64,000 bases of DNA from Pisolithus tinctorius (Eukaryota > Basidiomycota > Agaricomycetes > Boletales > Pisolithaceae). Within the stretch, counting starts at the first letter, position 1, and the number at the start of each line of letters is the position of its first letter. The notes below the pieces were generated by a model. It was given only the letters and a program-made list of their open reading frames with translations, did not search any database and had not been told where the DNA came from. The stretch spans positions 5,952,001-6,016,000 of the forward strand of contig JANFAH010000001.1 in NCBI GenBank assembly GCA_024663395.1, read 5' to 3'. The position numbers were made by a program, and so were the translations under genes. This document shows, piece by piece, positions 10,701 through 23,900 of this stretch.

Positions 10701-11613
10701 TGGCGCTCCGTTTGGGTAAAAAATAATGCGCGCGATACACAATATACAATGCGCGACGCAGAATATACAATGCATGACACAGAATATACAATGCGTGACA
10801 CAGGACATATGATGCACGATATGCGATAATGTACTCGGAGACAAGGCTTGACTCGTGCTTGTATTCAACTGATGCCATCCAGCGAAACAAGCCTACAGTA
10901 TTTGGTAGTAGAATCCCGACGCAGAAACCACATGAACTGGGAGACATAATGTCGATTTATCGATTGCATGAGGGTACACATTGAACATGGTGTGAATACG
11001 GCGGCGAAATTTATGGCAAGGTATATTTGCATGCATCCGAAGTGTGGATTCTCCCTGAAGGCGGCCTCGAATGGAGAAGTTTGCAGCAAATATTGTCACC
11101 AATCATGGGTTAGGGTTAGGCTCTGACTCCCCACGCCCACAGTATCACGATTCACCAACCATCGATGTAGTGATGTTCCCATCCCATTCCACCACAGTTA
11201 ATGTCAGTCATCTCTGCAGCGTGATTTATGGTGTCCCATACTAACAGGAGGAACGCATACAAAAATTCGGCAGTGGTTGTCAAGGAGTTCTTTCAGGTCA
11301 ACTAGCGCTTTGAAGGTCTAACATTTCGAATTGTCCCATGGGTGCTTCATGGGATCAGCAGTACGGTGTACCTCTCTTCCTATCAAAGTATCATTGAGTC
11401 CATGCTACGTAGTTACCTGCTAGTTCCGTAAATCATCTAGATTGTCACTCCCCGCATTTACTTGGGATAGTTCACCTCCATAAATGGCCAACCATTCGTG
11501 CACTCTCGACATCGCGCGCCTCGCACCGCGTTTCCTGTGTCGCGCATTATATATTGTGTACCGCGCATACCTGCGTGTATCGCGCGCATTATCTCTTACC
11601 CAAACGGAGCGCA
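10701..11613. mobile_element. Non-autonomous inverted-repeat (MITE-like) element with TA target duplication
   Basis: The left end (10701 on) and the reverse complement of the right end (11613 backwards) share a GCGCTCCGTTTGGGTAA core (left end TGG, right end TG before CGCTCC), then A-rich bases and TAATGCGCGCGATACAC. The similarity continues about 100 bp inward as divergent GCGCGA/ACACA repeats. Both ends are flanked by TA (10699-10700 and 11614-11615), the duplication expected for Tc1/mariner-type insertion. The 913-bp interior encodes no transposase-like frame, so the element would need one from elsewhere. The CCGTTTGGGTAA core also recalls Tourist/Harbinger-type ends, which duplicate TWA instead, so the superfamily is uncertain. 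Confidence 0.68.
10741..10824 (+). repeat. Subterminal 21-bp tandem repeats in the inverted-repeat element
   Basis: Three units (10741-10761, 10762-10782, 10783-10803) begin AATATACAATGC and end in GACGCAG or GACACAG. A fourth diverged unit follows to 10824. Related repeats occur in opposite orientation near the right end (about 11515-11590). Subterminal repeats of this sort are often transposase-binding sites; that role is inferred here. Confidence 0.75.
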
Positions 11614-13664
11614 TAGGTTAGGGGCCGTACGCACATTCGGTTTACTACACGGCGACACTGCACCGACCTACGCCGACAGCACTAAAGACGACGTCCAGGG
11701 CAGTTAGAACGATTGTCCACTCCACCGCAGCTTAACATAACATAAGTTATGTATTCCAGGAAATCGTGCGCAGCATCATGGGAGCGTCGTACGTTCGATC
11801 CGTTCAACCGAGCGCCCTGAACTTCTATCATGTCGGCGGAGCTGCATATCACATATGTGTAGCGGAAAAACCTTTTTGACGCTGTCGAATTTGCCGTCAA
11901 GCACTCAAAAAGGTGACCGTGTTCTCTACGCTGCAATTATTTTTTTCTCTAGGAGGAATTCACAGCTAATGGTACTCAAAGGATGGGAGCATCGAAATTG
12001 CGATGGTCTCTTTTACGATGGAGTCAGGCAGTCCTAAACCAAAGCTACGACGCTGCGAGTACTATGAGTTACCAAGCAACATAGTTGTTTGATCATGCTC
12101 TCGTGAGTTTTGCGGTCAATACCACAGGTACTACAGAAAACGATAAGGCGATGCCTAGCACTGTCTAATGCTTGGTTCCAATTGGTCCACTCAGCGGACA
12201 CCGGCTTGCATATACAATTCTTCCGAGTAACCAGGGGGCACTACGGGGTGCTACCTACTTATCACCGTTCAAAATACTTTCTTAACCCTGATTTTTCGGA
12301 CTCACAGTTAGTTTTTCCTGGCGGGATCATATGCACGCTGCAACACCAATGACTTTTACATTAACGTCCTTGGCTGACTCGCAATGACCGTCCTACAGAT
12401 TTGCAGTGGAAAGACCTTGACGGATTACTGTGTCAAGGCTTCGGCATCGTAGTACAATCGTCTAAGCGCCCGAGAATGTCGCTCTTCTTGCGACCGCGGA
12501 CGAGATCATAACCACAGCCTCTGCGAAGAGCCCCCGCTCCTCCACGACCTACATCGTGGCAGTATTTACCTCACACATCAAATGGGTGATTTTCTTGGGT
12601 ATGTAATATATAACTTTCGTTCCGTATGCATGCTGAACTCGCCGAGTTTGGCCAGGGCGCGTGATCCTTCGCCAACGGTCATTTACTTCTTGTTGACCTG
12701 CTTATCTTTGCATCCAAGGGATCCGTATATCCGTGGAGATTAGATTACTTGGATTTTACGGGGTCCACGACTTGCTAGTGGAAGGTTGGCTTTCTCCGCT
12801 GCTTGTTCTTCGGGACTAAGCGGAAACGTCAACTAATTCGCAACCAGGCCGGTGGCATTGTATTCGTCTGCAAATTCCGCTGTGATTCCAAAAGATGTCG
12901 AGATATACAGGAGACGGACTAAGATAGTGTTATGTGCAGCAGCACGCGCTAGTTAAGTATACTTCGAAGAGACTGGTCTACTCCTGGGAAGGTCGATGAT
13001 TGACTACTTCGTCCGTAACTTAGTCTTCCCTATGTAGGTTAGAGAAGCGGTCTGTACTCGGTGCATGTAGAGAGAATGGTTTGTTGCCCTTGCTCGTTTG
13101 AGATACGAACATTTCCTGTCTGACTAACTACTCAGTGATTCTGTTATGGCTCTTCAGTAATCTTACCGTAATCTCTGATTTGATGGCGGACGATTTTTGG
13201 AAACTACACCACAGAGTTAACCCACAGAAGGTGTCCGTGTCACGACTCCTGCAACCTGGGAGGTATGAGGAATTTTCTTCAGACAAGTCTCTACTGCTAG
13301 TCCTGACTTGCGTGAATGTGCAGTAACACCAATCCTGCTAGACGCTGTGGACCGTCGATACCTAGTTAGCAGGGGTTTGCCGGTACACTCTGATATGTAT
13401 CGCTCTCGTAAGTATTTCTTGAAATCGAAGCTACCTGCTTGGTGGCTCGCCATTACACCCGTCAACTCTCCCTAATCAACTGATCGGTTCAAGCGTTTAA
13501 TCTATTTCCATTTGCGGTACTTAGCAGCAGGTTGCCGATCAATCTCACTGGCAGTTGGACAGCATTCAAGTTAAGAGCAATCTGCTAGAGTGTAGAGCGG
13601 AGAAGCACGGGATGACTGGTCGGAACAATAGAAATCAAGGTTTGTGTACATTCGATTACTTTAT

Positions 13665-13665
<1 letters not shown>

Positions 13666-13699
<34 letters not shown>
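13666..13699 (+). repeat. 34-nt uninterrupted A run
   Basis: A pure A tract, the longest homopolymer in the window. The preceding sequence shows no reverse transcriptase, endonuclease or processed-gene similarity that I can recognise, and I see no clear flanking target-site duplication, so a retroposon tail is possible but unsupported. It may also reflect assembly or sequencing uncertainty. Confidence 0.85.
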
Positions 13700-13701
<2 letters not shown>

Positions 13702-16700
13702 ATTAGAGAAGATGAGACAGAATGGGAAGTCACTGAGATCGGTTGAACCTACCTAGCCCTCTCGTCATCGATAGAGCCAAAACTGAGTACTATGTAGTAC
13801 TGAGCATGGGGTGCGGAACTAGAGTGCCCCGACTATGATGGCAAGCACCAGTGTTGCCCGCTTTTGTACATTGCATCATTGAACAGCTCGTCAACTACCC
13901 GGCTAATATCACCCAGTGCTCAGCATAGGAGAACAACTTGGGAAGTGGTAATTGACCATAGGATTTTCGTAGTGGTCGTGCAACTGACATCATGATCTTA
14001 GATGGGTCATCGGACCGAAGGACTGCAGAAGGAAATAGAAAGACTTCACCCCCACTTGAACCGTAATACGTTCTACCCGATCCAGGTAACAAAACCTCTA
14101 GGTTTGCGATTTCGAAAATTTGCCGCAGCCGTTCGTAATGGACACTGCCCCGGTGCCCACGGCAATGGTTCTTCAAAGCTTCGCCTCGATCTCATTAGTC
14201 TCTGTCAGGCAGGTCTTACTCCGGATGCCTATCGTAGGCGAAACCGGGCCACACCAAGTCCTCGCGAAGTGTTTTAGCGTTGCTAGACCACGAAACAGTA
14301 GCTATCACAGATGATGGTATGAATGAGCGCAAGCACCGCACACGTGAATGGATAGTATCTGTGGACAATAGTCATTGTTCCGCAGATGGCGGCCGTGTCC
14401 TCGTCAAGACGACAAAAAACCCGTCCCGAAAACTTTAGTTGGCTGCAGGTTACTATAGCGAAAGAGGTAATACGGTAAGTACCGGGGAAGCCATTCTCCG
14501 GAATGTTGAAGTGACTACCAAGTAGAGCTGGAGTTCTTACGCCTCGCATTTGTACATTAATGACTTATCTGGGAGGCAAACCATCACAGTTGTTAGTCGT
14601 ACGAGAGATAGCAAGTGAACTTGCGTGATGTGCCGGGAAAACGACTCTGCGAGTGCTGAGCTGCAAACGAAAAACCGCGTGTGATTGTATGACTAGGGGA
14701 ATATGCCCACTGGCGAAACCTATATTCTCCAAGGAAAACTGGTCCCAGATGAGGATGCTAATCTGCCCAGTGTTTCATGATCAGATTTATCTTCAATAGG
14801 TTTGCTTTTGTCCTACTTCAGCTAGTTCCTGTGACGCAAGCCCCGTAGATTCCGATCAAGAACTGTGTCGGCGTGAGTGTCGACCGGAGACATTAATGGT
14901 ACAGTGTCGGGAGGGGTGATAGAAAGGATTGAATAATCGGCATCCTCGCGATGTCAGCCCTCTGCTTACCTTCTACGGTCATGCCACTGGTGCGAGATCC
15001 TGCCCGCGATGCCGGTAAGCTTTCAGGTCGATGTACGCAAAGTACGTCGAGCTGCTACTTAAGATAAACGCGGCACCATCGATTATCGCCGTTCTGATAA
15101 CCCGAGACTGTGAGTTGAATGTTACCTGTAGTAACGAACCAACTGTCGAGATGGGTGCCTGTAACAATAACACTTGTAGCACCTCACTGGCGGGGATGAA
15201 ATATTATACACCGTCGACACAGACACATGGTGATGTCATCACCTAGCAGACCGAGAAGCCGTAATGCCACTCAACGGCCAGTCGGCCGTTGTCGTCACTG
15301 CTGAGTGTTGAGAATTAGGGGTCATTTGCACGAGTACGTCCGTTGAACCTTAGCGTCCGAATCCGCTAACCCAAGCCATCAGGAAGAGAAAACTTTCACA
15401 GAAACGGGATTTCACAGAGGAATTAGCGAAAACAAACATTTTCAAGTCAGTGCCAGTCTGACACAGGAGACCGTACTAAGTTGACGGTGGACAAAATAGG
15501 TAAGTGACTTACAGTAAGCCTTTCTAATTGTTCAGATTGACTGGAAGATTCCATTCTTCTTCTCCATTTGCAGCATATAGTACCTACAAGAGTGATATTG
15601 CATCAGTGCAGTGCCTGCCAGGATGGCGCTCCCATCGAACGTAACTTTGCAAGTACGAGCTAGAAGGGCACATACTTGCATTCTGTCTCAGCTTCGTCTG
15701 GAGGCGGTAATGCGCCCAAGCATTGCAATATAGGATTTTTCGGTACCTGGAATCGAACTGTGGGATTGAATTAGAACAGCGTTAGCGGCTGTCTGCCAAT
15801 AGACTTGTCCGGTGCCGCCCGCGACCGATGATCGCATTCTCAGTTTGGTGAGTGCAGTAAGTATTAGGTTTCTGTAAATCGATTGTATTCGCCACGGCGT
15901 TTTCAAAGTGAATACTGACCTGATACTGGTAGTAAGTCGAAGCTAGCATAAGGTTTGTTGATTTCGTGGCAGCACTCTGATTGAATTCAGTTGACCCCGT
16001 GGGGACGTGCGTCAGGATGTTCAACGTAAGTACATACGTGAGTGTGCTCAATTTCAATTCACCTTTTGCAGTAGTGTCCTGCATACGCCGGACAGGGGAG
16101 AATTCAGACACTGCATTGACTTACTATTCCGGGCCTGTGGTTTACAGGGTAAGTTCAGCGCTGGCCATCAGTATTTTCCCCGCGGCACACTAGGTGGAAT
16201 GATGGCCATGTGGAAGTGTTGTTTTTTGTTGTGTTCAACTGATGCGACTCCGCTATACGCACACTGTTGTTTTGCACAGAACCCCGGATCAAACGGGAGG
16301 AGCTTGGAGAACGCATGGGTCGTATGCACGCCGTGAGTTTGTAGTAGGCGTTGATTGGACTTGTTGCTATCAACACGCGTATCCCTAGGTACTCCCGCGA
16401 TCCAATTACCGTGGCGTAATTACGGCTCAAGCGCTTGCAGACTATGAGACAGTGTACCCAGCTAGGGCAGACTGGACTGAGTGACCGGGTACAAAGGTAT
16501 CAGTGAACGCAGTACGTGTACTTGGTGACAGGTCAGGAGTTCTCTGGGGAGTGGTATTTTGGGTTATTAGGACCCGTACTGCACGAGTATGTGCTTGTAT
16601 TTGTGGTGAACAGACCCAGATTTCTGTCAGCAGTGGTTGCACAGTACCTAGACTTGGTTTCAGTGACACCTCCTGACACCGACACAGCTGATCACGACGA

Positions 16701-18199
16701 TCAGTGACATTTTGACGTCGGTTAGCGGGGAGGTGGTCGCTGGTAACCACCATACTGTTAGTATCTCATAAGTATATGCGAGCTCTGCCGCGAGAGACAC
16801 AATCTAATTATATTATGCGTGTCAGGATCCTAGTAGTAAGCATTGAAGATTGAGGGTGCTGTCAAATGGAATGGTGGCGCAAACAGGTTTGTTTCTTGCA
16901 ACTTCCGTGTTTGCAGACACCGTTACGTTCGGATATAATTCCTACACATCCGCTCTCCGTTTCTTGTATGTGAACGCGAGTGCACGAGCATGATTATTAG
17001 CAGTGCGCAAGATATCAGCAATCGCACATTTGCTACTGTAATAATAAGTGCCCATCATGATAGACAAGTTGCTCAGCGTTTCAAATGGCTGGTTGGAACT
17101 TGGTACGCGTGCGGAGTACTCGGCTGTCGGACTTCAACCCTGAGTAGGGCGTCTAGACCAGGCAGCTTCACGCAGTTCGTCCTTAAAAAGGTACGTACAA
17201 TAGACAAGTATAATGGAGGTGTAACAAGGTGTAACGTACAACGCAATGGAGACGATGGTACTACATCTGCAAAACTACCCGACTCGGGGAGTGAGCAGGT
17301 TATACCTGCCTCCGTTTGGAAGTGACTTGTCGTAAGACTCGCTAAGACACTTGTTGGCCAATGAGAAGGCTCGCTCAAGTGCGAAAGAGCTGTTAACAGC
17401 CGCGTCGCGTAGCTGTTTCCCAGATGTAAGCATTAGAGTGCCTGCAGAACAAGTGACCGGGACGGGGACCTGGGATACCCAGGCGAGGGGTAGGTTAACG
17501 GCCCCCCGCCGTGTCGGAGTAGAATGGGCGGCCCACTGGTGTCAGTTCGCAGTTCTTTTGGAACGTCGTGGTGTACACACAGTTGTAGAGTTTCTTCCGA
17601 ATGCAGATTTGCCTTGTTGGAGGTCGAGATCCAGGATCTGAGGACGGCACCGAACTCCAGGACATGAACAGTGTCGCGTATATTATGCTAGTTAAGGCGC
17701 TTTACGGTAGCACTCGGCAGTAGTCGCTTGTGGGAAACGGATTAATAGTAGGCGAAAAAGACTAGTGTCGGTGACCAGCTGGGCAAGCTGTCTAATGGAA
17801 TGGTAGAGTAGCGATGGAGATTCTGTCTTTTTCTTTTTCGATTTTGTGTTTGATGCACTGATAGGCGACCAGGCTCTCAGATCTCTCCGTACGGGGCGGG
17901 CGGTCCCAGAAAACGATTGTGGCCGTGGCGTCGGTTGCCGGAGTCGGGTTCAATATCGATCGATTTGGGGATCTGCTTACATCAGCGATGGGGACGGTCC
18001 GCGGGCAGTCTGGAAAAGGCAAAGCACCGGTGATCTGAATTCAATCTCGGTTGTGGATCTACGCATGCCACGTGCCTCGCTACCCTCTGGGTTCTCAGAG
18101 GAAAAAAGCTGTCGACGGATAAAATGATAAAATGGGTCCCCGCCCAGGATCGTCGAACCTGTCCCTTCTCGCCCCCTCCAGCCTATATACTAGTACTAC

Positions 18200-20925
18200 A
18201 TGTTAGCTAGTATGCAGAGCATGTCAGAGGACGACGCTGCCTATACTGAACTGCTCACCCAACTGCTCTCTGATTCGTCCAGCACCCGCAACGCTCGGGT
18301 GCACTCGTGGATAGAACACCAGTATGACTTCGCATTCTCGGAGCAGGATCCTGCCGCCAATGCCCCCCACTCGAGACCCCCGTCCCCCTCGCCATCTTCG
18401 TCTCTCGGGGCCCACCGCACATTCTCCATAGATCGACCGGACTCTCCCCTCCTCCCACGGTCATCTGCAGACTCACCGTCCTCTCCCCGCTCAGACGCTT
18501 GCCCCTCCTACGACACCCTTTTCTTTCCTCAGTCTCCTCGTCGCTCAGAAGAGGACCAACGCGAGGAACGTGAACGCGAACGTGCCCTCAAATTTATCGT
18601 CCAAGAAATGGCTGCCCACCTCAAAATACAATCTGCCCCATCTACACCAAGCAAGCACCTTGACAAGGTTCGTTTTCACAATTTTCCGTAGTGCTTCAAT
18701 GCCAACACGCATCTCTAGCCGTTACCCGCACCCCCTCCGTCGCCAGCAACCTCCATATCACATTCGATGTCACCGCGGGCACTCCGTTCCCGCTCGTCCT
18801 CGATGCGAATTTCACGTCTGCCCTCCTTCACGAGTACACTGTCTTCTGACCAGACTGCCCCGCCAGACGTTTTCATACCACCCCTTCCCGTGTCTGTCAT
18901 TGTGCATGGGGAGTCGCAGCATGATTTAGTGCTCCGACACGAACACGCGTATCCGGATGGATACTTACTTGCGAAAAAAGACGTCTATCCGCACCAGGAA
19001 CAGGACGTTCGCCTCTTTGCCCCACAGGATGACAAGGACTCCGTGTTCCCTTCTCCAACTCTCTCTAATTTTTCGTGTGCGTTCTCTCGGGAGACCTCCA
19101 TTACCACCCCCAATGCGAGTTTCCCTGCGTCACCAGCTAGTGTCACTTTTGGCGCTTGCTGCCTACCCGAAAATGCTGCCCTTGCAGCGTCTTCAGACGT
19201 CGAACAGCCATCCTCGGAAACTGCATCGGCTTGCGCTGAAGGGGCTGATGTGGTCTGCCCTCCCTCGCCAACGCAAATGGCTCTTCCCGGTTCGCCCGCT
19301 ACAACTGTAGCGCCGGCGTCGCCAACAGCGGCTTCTTTTCGATCATCTGCGACGGGACTCCCCGTGCCTGGTACGTACATTTATGTATTACGCTCTGCTG
19401 ACCCGCGTTGATCGCATTCGCAGCGCTGGTGGAGGACGCCCATGTCCCCGCACAATCAACACACCTTCGTGCGATTATGTCAAGCGTCCAATCGGAGTCG
19501 CGCTGGTCCCTCGCCACGACGGTCTCGTCCGAGGCGGGAAAACCAAATTCGTTCCTGAGTCCGCGGACGCCGCCCAAAGCAAAGAAGTCGCACACGAAAG
19601 ACTTAAAGACGCCCAAGCACCGTACCAAATTCATAAATTTTCTCTCTCGGCTGTCCCCCGGGCGTAATGACCCATCGGCAACTACAACCAGTGTCGGTTC
19701 TGCGGTTACAAGTTACGATGAGGACGTCAGAAATGACAGTGACGATGAGGGTGCTAGGGACAAATGTAAGCCGAACAAGAGTCTGAACAAGAAGGCATCT
19801 CTCGCATCTCTTCGACTGTCATTTTCACTCTCACGTGCGTCCTTCTCGGGTCAACGTCCATCCATTTCCTCCCCGACCGAGGAGGTACCTCCCTTGCCCA
19901 TGTCGCCGACGCGCGCTTCCAGTGGTGGTGATCCCCACAGTGGTCTACTGTCCCAAGGGACGCATCCAGCGCTTCCAACTACCAGGTCTGGAATCCCACG
20001 CATTCCGTCTCGTGGGAACATGCTCGAGTCTATGTTGCCGCCGATACCTGGTTCTGCGAGTACGGTGACGTCTTTTCGGAACGCATCGCAAGTTTCTCTT
20101 GCGAACGCACCGCCTTCGTCTGCAGCGTCAGCTTCAAAGACGTCTTTGTTACCCTCCCCTACTATTGTCTCTTCGAGCTCCACTTCCATTAACCATCTGC
20201 AGAATGGTAATGCCTCCCGTACTTCGCTTCTCCCGCCACCACCAAGCAAACGTGTTTCGTTCCAATCCAACGCCCATCCAGTACCCGAGTCGGGTGCGGA
20301 CGACCCTCCATCGATTCACCCATTGGACTCTTCTCCCCCACCCATGTCGCCCACGAATATCTCTACGCCGAACAGAACCAAATCTATATTCAGGTTGACG
20401 AGCAAGCCGAAATCGATCAAGGTGCGGTCTAATGCGATTCCTGTACCAATTTCGTCGCCTACCACGCGATCGAAGTTACCCGTGCCTGGTGCCCATTTAG
20501 AAGGCCAGTCCATTCAGAGCAGCTCGAGTCGGGCGATTGCTAGTGGCGTCCCTCCACCCACTAAGTTCACTCCGCCTAAGAAGCTTGCTTCGGTGCTAGC
20601 CGGTCGGGCGCCTTCCCCGCCGCGTTCATCCAAGGCCACCAACGCTCCGGTAAACATTGCGCCTTTCCGCCCTCCTGTTTCTCCTCCACCCAAATCAAAG
20701 TTATCGCTCACCCCATCAAAGATGGCATCTCCGCCGCCATCGAAAGCGGTGCGCTCTATCACGAGTGGAATTAAAGTTCCCGTGTACTCTCTCGATACAC
20801 AGGGAAACATGAAAGTCGGCGTTGTACCGGTCGACAATAGCATTGGTGCATCGAAACTTCCTTTGCCTGCATCATCACAGAAGGCCGTAAGGGGGGGGAC
20901 TGTGAAAGGCTTCTGGAAGAAATAG
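18200..20925 (+). CDS. Ser/Pro-rich low-complexity fungal protein (three exons)
   Basis: I do not recognise a function. The model is join(18200-18667, 18719-19370, 19424-20925), 873 aa. The introns are GTTCGT...CTCTAG (51 bp, phase 0) and GTACGT...TTCGCAG (53 bp, phase 1); the frame stays open across both. Residues 1-156 include a charged helix (EEDQREERERERALKF) that is the only clearly ordered-looking block. The rest is Ser/Pro/Thr-rich with many SP and TP sites and basic patches such as KKSHTKDLKTPKHR, typical of a disordered, phosphorylated protein. The last 40 residues contain a short ordered-looking segment and a basic GFWKK tail. Three Met codons (18200, 18212, 18224) could each start translation; I took the first. 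No signal peptide, membrane helix or known domain is visible. Confidence 0.72.
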
Positions 20926-23900
20926 GAATCTGCTTACGGTTTAAAAGTGAGTAACAGTATATTCTTTCTGGCGTATATTGACTTGGTGAGGTAGATTCAA
21001 TTGTGATCCGTACAGATACATGGACGTACGCTCGCGCAGCCTCTGGGCACGGCACTCACATTCTATCACTGTCAGTGACGACGACGGTGAACTATTTATT
21101 ACTTCGGCCTGCGGACTTCGTCGTGTGGACTATTTCGCTCGTTTTGTCTCATCCACATCGTTGTGGATACCACACTCCTTAATCGACCATATCTCGGTCC
21201 ATCACATTCGCTTCAGTTTCAACTCGATTCTTCAACTCACTACACTCATTCACCGGATTCGTTTTATCAGGCTGTACACCATCCGTCCATTCTCTTGTTG
21301 TGGGAATATATACATCTGTACACCTTTGGTTCTTGTAACGCTCCTTTCCGACTCGTTTGCTCTGCTCGCTGTTCCTCCCGTTCGTCGTCCTGGATATCCT
21401 TGTTTCGTTATGTGCTGCCCTTGCCGTCGCTTCTCTTCTTGGTTACGTGTATCCTATCTCCTCGTGCCATCAAAAAGTGGATAACATACCTGGAATTCGT
21501 CTTCATTCGGATCGATGAATGCAGCAGGTCATTCGTTATCTTTCTCATCCATCGCTTTCGCATTTCGTTTGCTTTTTTGATCAATTGCCATTGTACAAAT
21601 AGAACTCACTCTTCATCGTTCATTCATACGCCCACCAAAATCATCAGATATCCGTCCATCGAAACCAAATCAATGCATTCTCGTAGATATATAGAATTCT
21701 GGTTCGTCCTGTCTTGGCACTACTCGCAGCTATACGCTTGGCATACATAGAAGCAATACAATGCAATATTACCAGTAATTCAGTCTTCTGATTGATCCAG
21801 TGCGATCACGAGCTTGAAGTGCATACTGTCAACCAGTCACTATCGAGCAAACAGGGTTCCGATCGGGCACCGAGGCGTCCCTGTGTCAATGAAGGATTGC
21901 GAGCAACGTTCGAAAATTCATTACGGACCCGCAAGGGATGGCACAAGGCTAGTTCTAGTATAGGATAGATTCGTCGGAGTCCATCCACTATGCAATGAAA
22001 GCTGGAGCGACGAATACAACACTATCTTGTATCCCACATGTACTAGTACGCGTTAGCGCACATGTTCATTAACCATACGTACCCATCAGTCGACAGATAG
22101 TGAGAATGGTTTCGAAAGGTCACCTAAGCCAACCGTAACGGTGCGTCGTAATGGATACAGGGCTGTGACTCAAAGAGAAAGCTGCTGCGTGCTGCGGTCC
22201 CCGGTCCCGGTGCATCACTGATCTACCCCTCGGAGTGGCGAACAGCAACCTGATACTGACATATAATAAGCACCAGCAAGGATAGAAGCACATGTGCCCG
22301 TCAAAAAATGAAGTAAGCATTCAGCCGCTGTGGACGGTGGCGTCCGTTTGATGGACAGGCTTGGAAAGTAAAAACAGACTCTGGCAAAGGGTCGCTGTTG
22401 CGAGTATCATTGGATTTGAGGGTAGTGAGCGGGGACTTGAACTGAAACAGGCAAAATATCACTTTCCCTTCTGTTATTAGCAGCACGGTTTCACACACTT
22501 TTCAAAGGTAAGTTTATTGTAAAGCCTAACGGCGACGTTTACGATGCTAACACCCCCACTCGTATCGGTCTGTACTCCATGGCGCAACTCTAAGTGCAGG
22601 TGCAGAAACCGGTCCGAGTGTTCATGCCAGTTCGGGTTCCCGTGACTAGTGTTTATGGGGAAGCATCAGCTGATATGGCATCCATGCATACGTGTACTCT
22701 GATGAAAGCTTGTTCAGAGAGTCGCGGGAGATGCCGCTTTGGTTTTCATCTCCAACGGCGTTCAGCCTTTGGTTGCCACCTTCCTGGAACTCACTTACTC
22801 CGTTGGAATCCTCCAGTTGTACGAGCATCCTCCGTCAGACGTTCTTGGTGACGTATGTAACCGTATTTGACCGCCACCAGTGGACATGACAACAGACACT
22901 TCCGCGCTGCAGACCTGAAAATAAAAAATCCCGCAGCACATCACCATCACAGTGATACATAAACTTGAAACATGCCGACTCGTTTCGCCGCGGAGACTGC
23001 CCGAAAACAATAACGAAGACTCACGCTCGGAAACACTAGGTCGCTAGCATTGGTCACTGGGGTTTGACCATCATTGATCGATATATCCCTGTATTTTCTT
23101 ACGTTGGCCTTTTCTCTGGTTAGGCATTGTGGTGATGGCTTTACGAGGGTCGTACAAAACCATACCCACTTTATCTGACACGATAATTGGGACGTTGTGG
23201 AGATATGTATGTATCTTGATATGCTGACAGCTTCTGGATTCCTTGATGACATGACCTGATCGATGATGGGACTAGTGGATTGCGTGATTGACATTCCCCC
23301 GCTATGTCGATCCTTGAAGGCTCGTACACGTACATGTAACGCACGGATTTCTCTGACCTGCCGTCTTCCCTGACCTGTCTTTCCAAAATGGTAGCCAGTT
23401 GAAGTTAGAAGGTTCTCATACGGTTGGACTTGTGAGCATTACTTTACTTGCTGGTATCGTCGCCATTGCTCATTTTTGATATTTGGCGTTATCATTATCT
23501 CGGTTCCTATGAATTTACAGACGCGAAAAGGAGATCGAGCCCGTCTCCGTCCTTATGTAACAGTCCAGTCTCGGTAGATCTCGAACTCGCAAGTGCCTCA
23601 TACGAGTATGTAAGCTTGCGCTGATCATCGCGCTCACAAGCAAGCACTTTCATTATAGCTTAATGTGTGCATCGTTCTCGCCACCTCAGATCAGGTAGCC
23701 TCGATACACTTGAGAACCGATCCCTCCCCGCTCACAGAAGGAATCATAATAGGCAGGACCGTACCCTCAATCGCCGATGCTGTGTATGTATGGATATGCT
23801 GTGTTCCCTTACCTTGGTGGCGTCCGAAGGTCAAAAACTCAAGTGCACGTGCATAGTCAAAGATGCCATTCAGTATCTTCATTGATCCCCTTAGGGTTCC

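Larger units (their letters stand above)
10137..18199. other. Long gene-poor stretch
   Basis: About 8 kb with no frame I can support as a gene. The longest open frames are about 90-125 codons, overlap on both strands and have random-looking composition. Contents I can name: the TA-flanked inverted-repeat element at 10701-11613, a 34-nt A run at 13666-13699, and a cluster of intron-like donor and acceptor motifs at about 15.4-17.3 kb that does not resolve into a convincing protein. The first 300 bases should contain the 3' UTR of the 7035 gene and the last few hundred the promoter of the 18200 gene. Confidence 0.5.

Noticed and set aside
11107..11120. GGGTTAGGGTTAGG, two telomere-like units
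   Set aside because: Only two units inside the inverted-repeat element; too short to claim an interstitial telomere.
15735..15765. Minus-strand GTTCGATTCC resembling a tRNA T-arm
   Set aside because: The stem around it does not pair and no acceptor, D or anticodon arms can be folded at the right distances.
21020..21750. Plus-strand frames of 154 and 195 codons after the 18200-20925 gene
   Set aside because: They overlap in different frames in pyrimidine-rich DNA right after a stop codon, with no protein-like pattern; probably 3' UTR.
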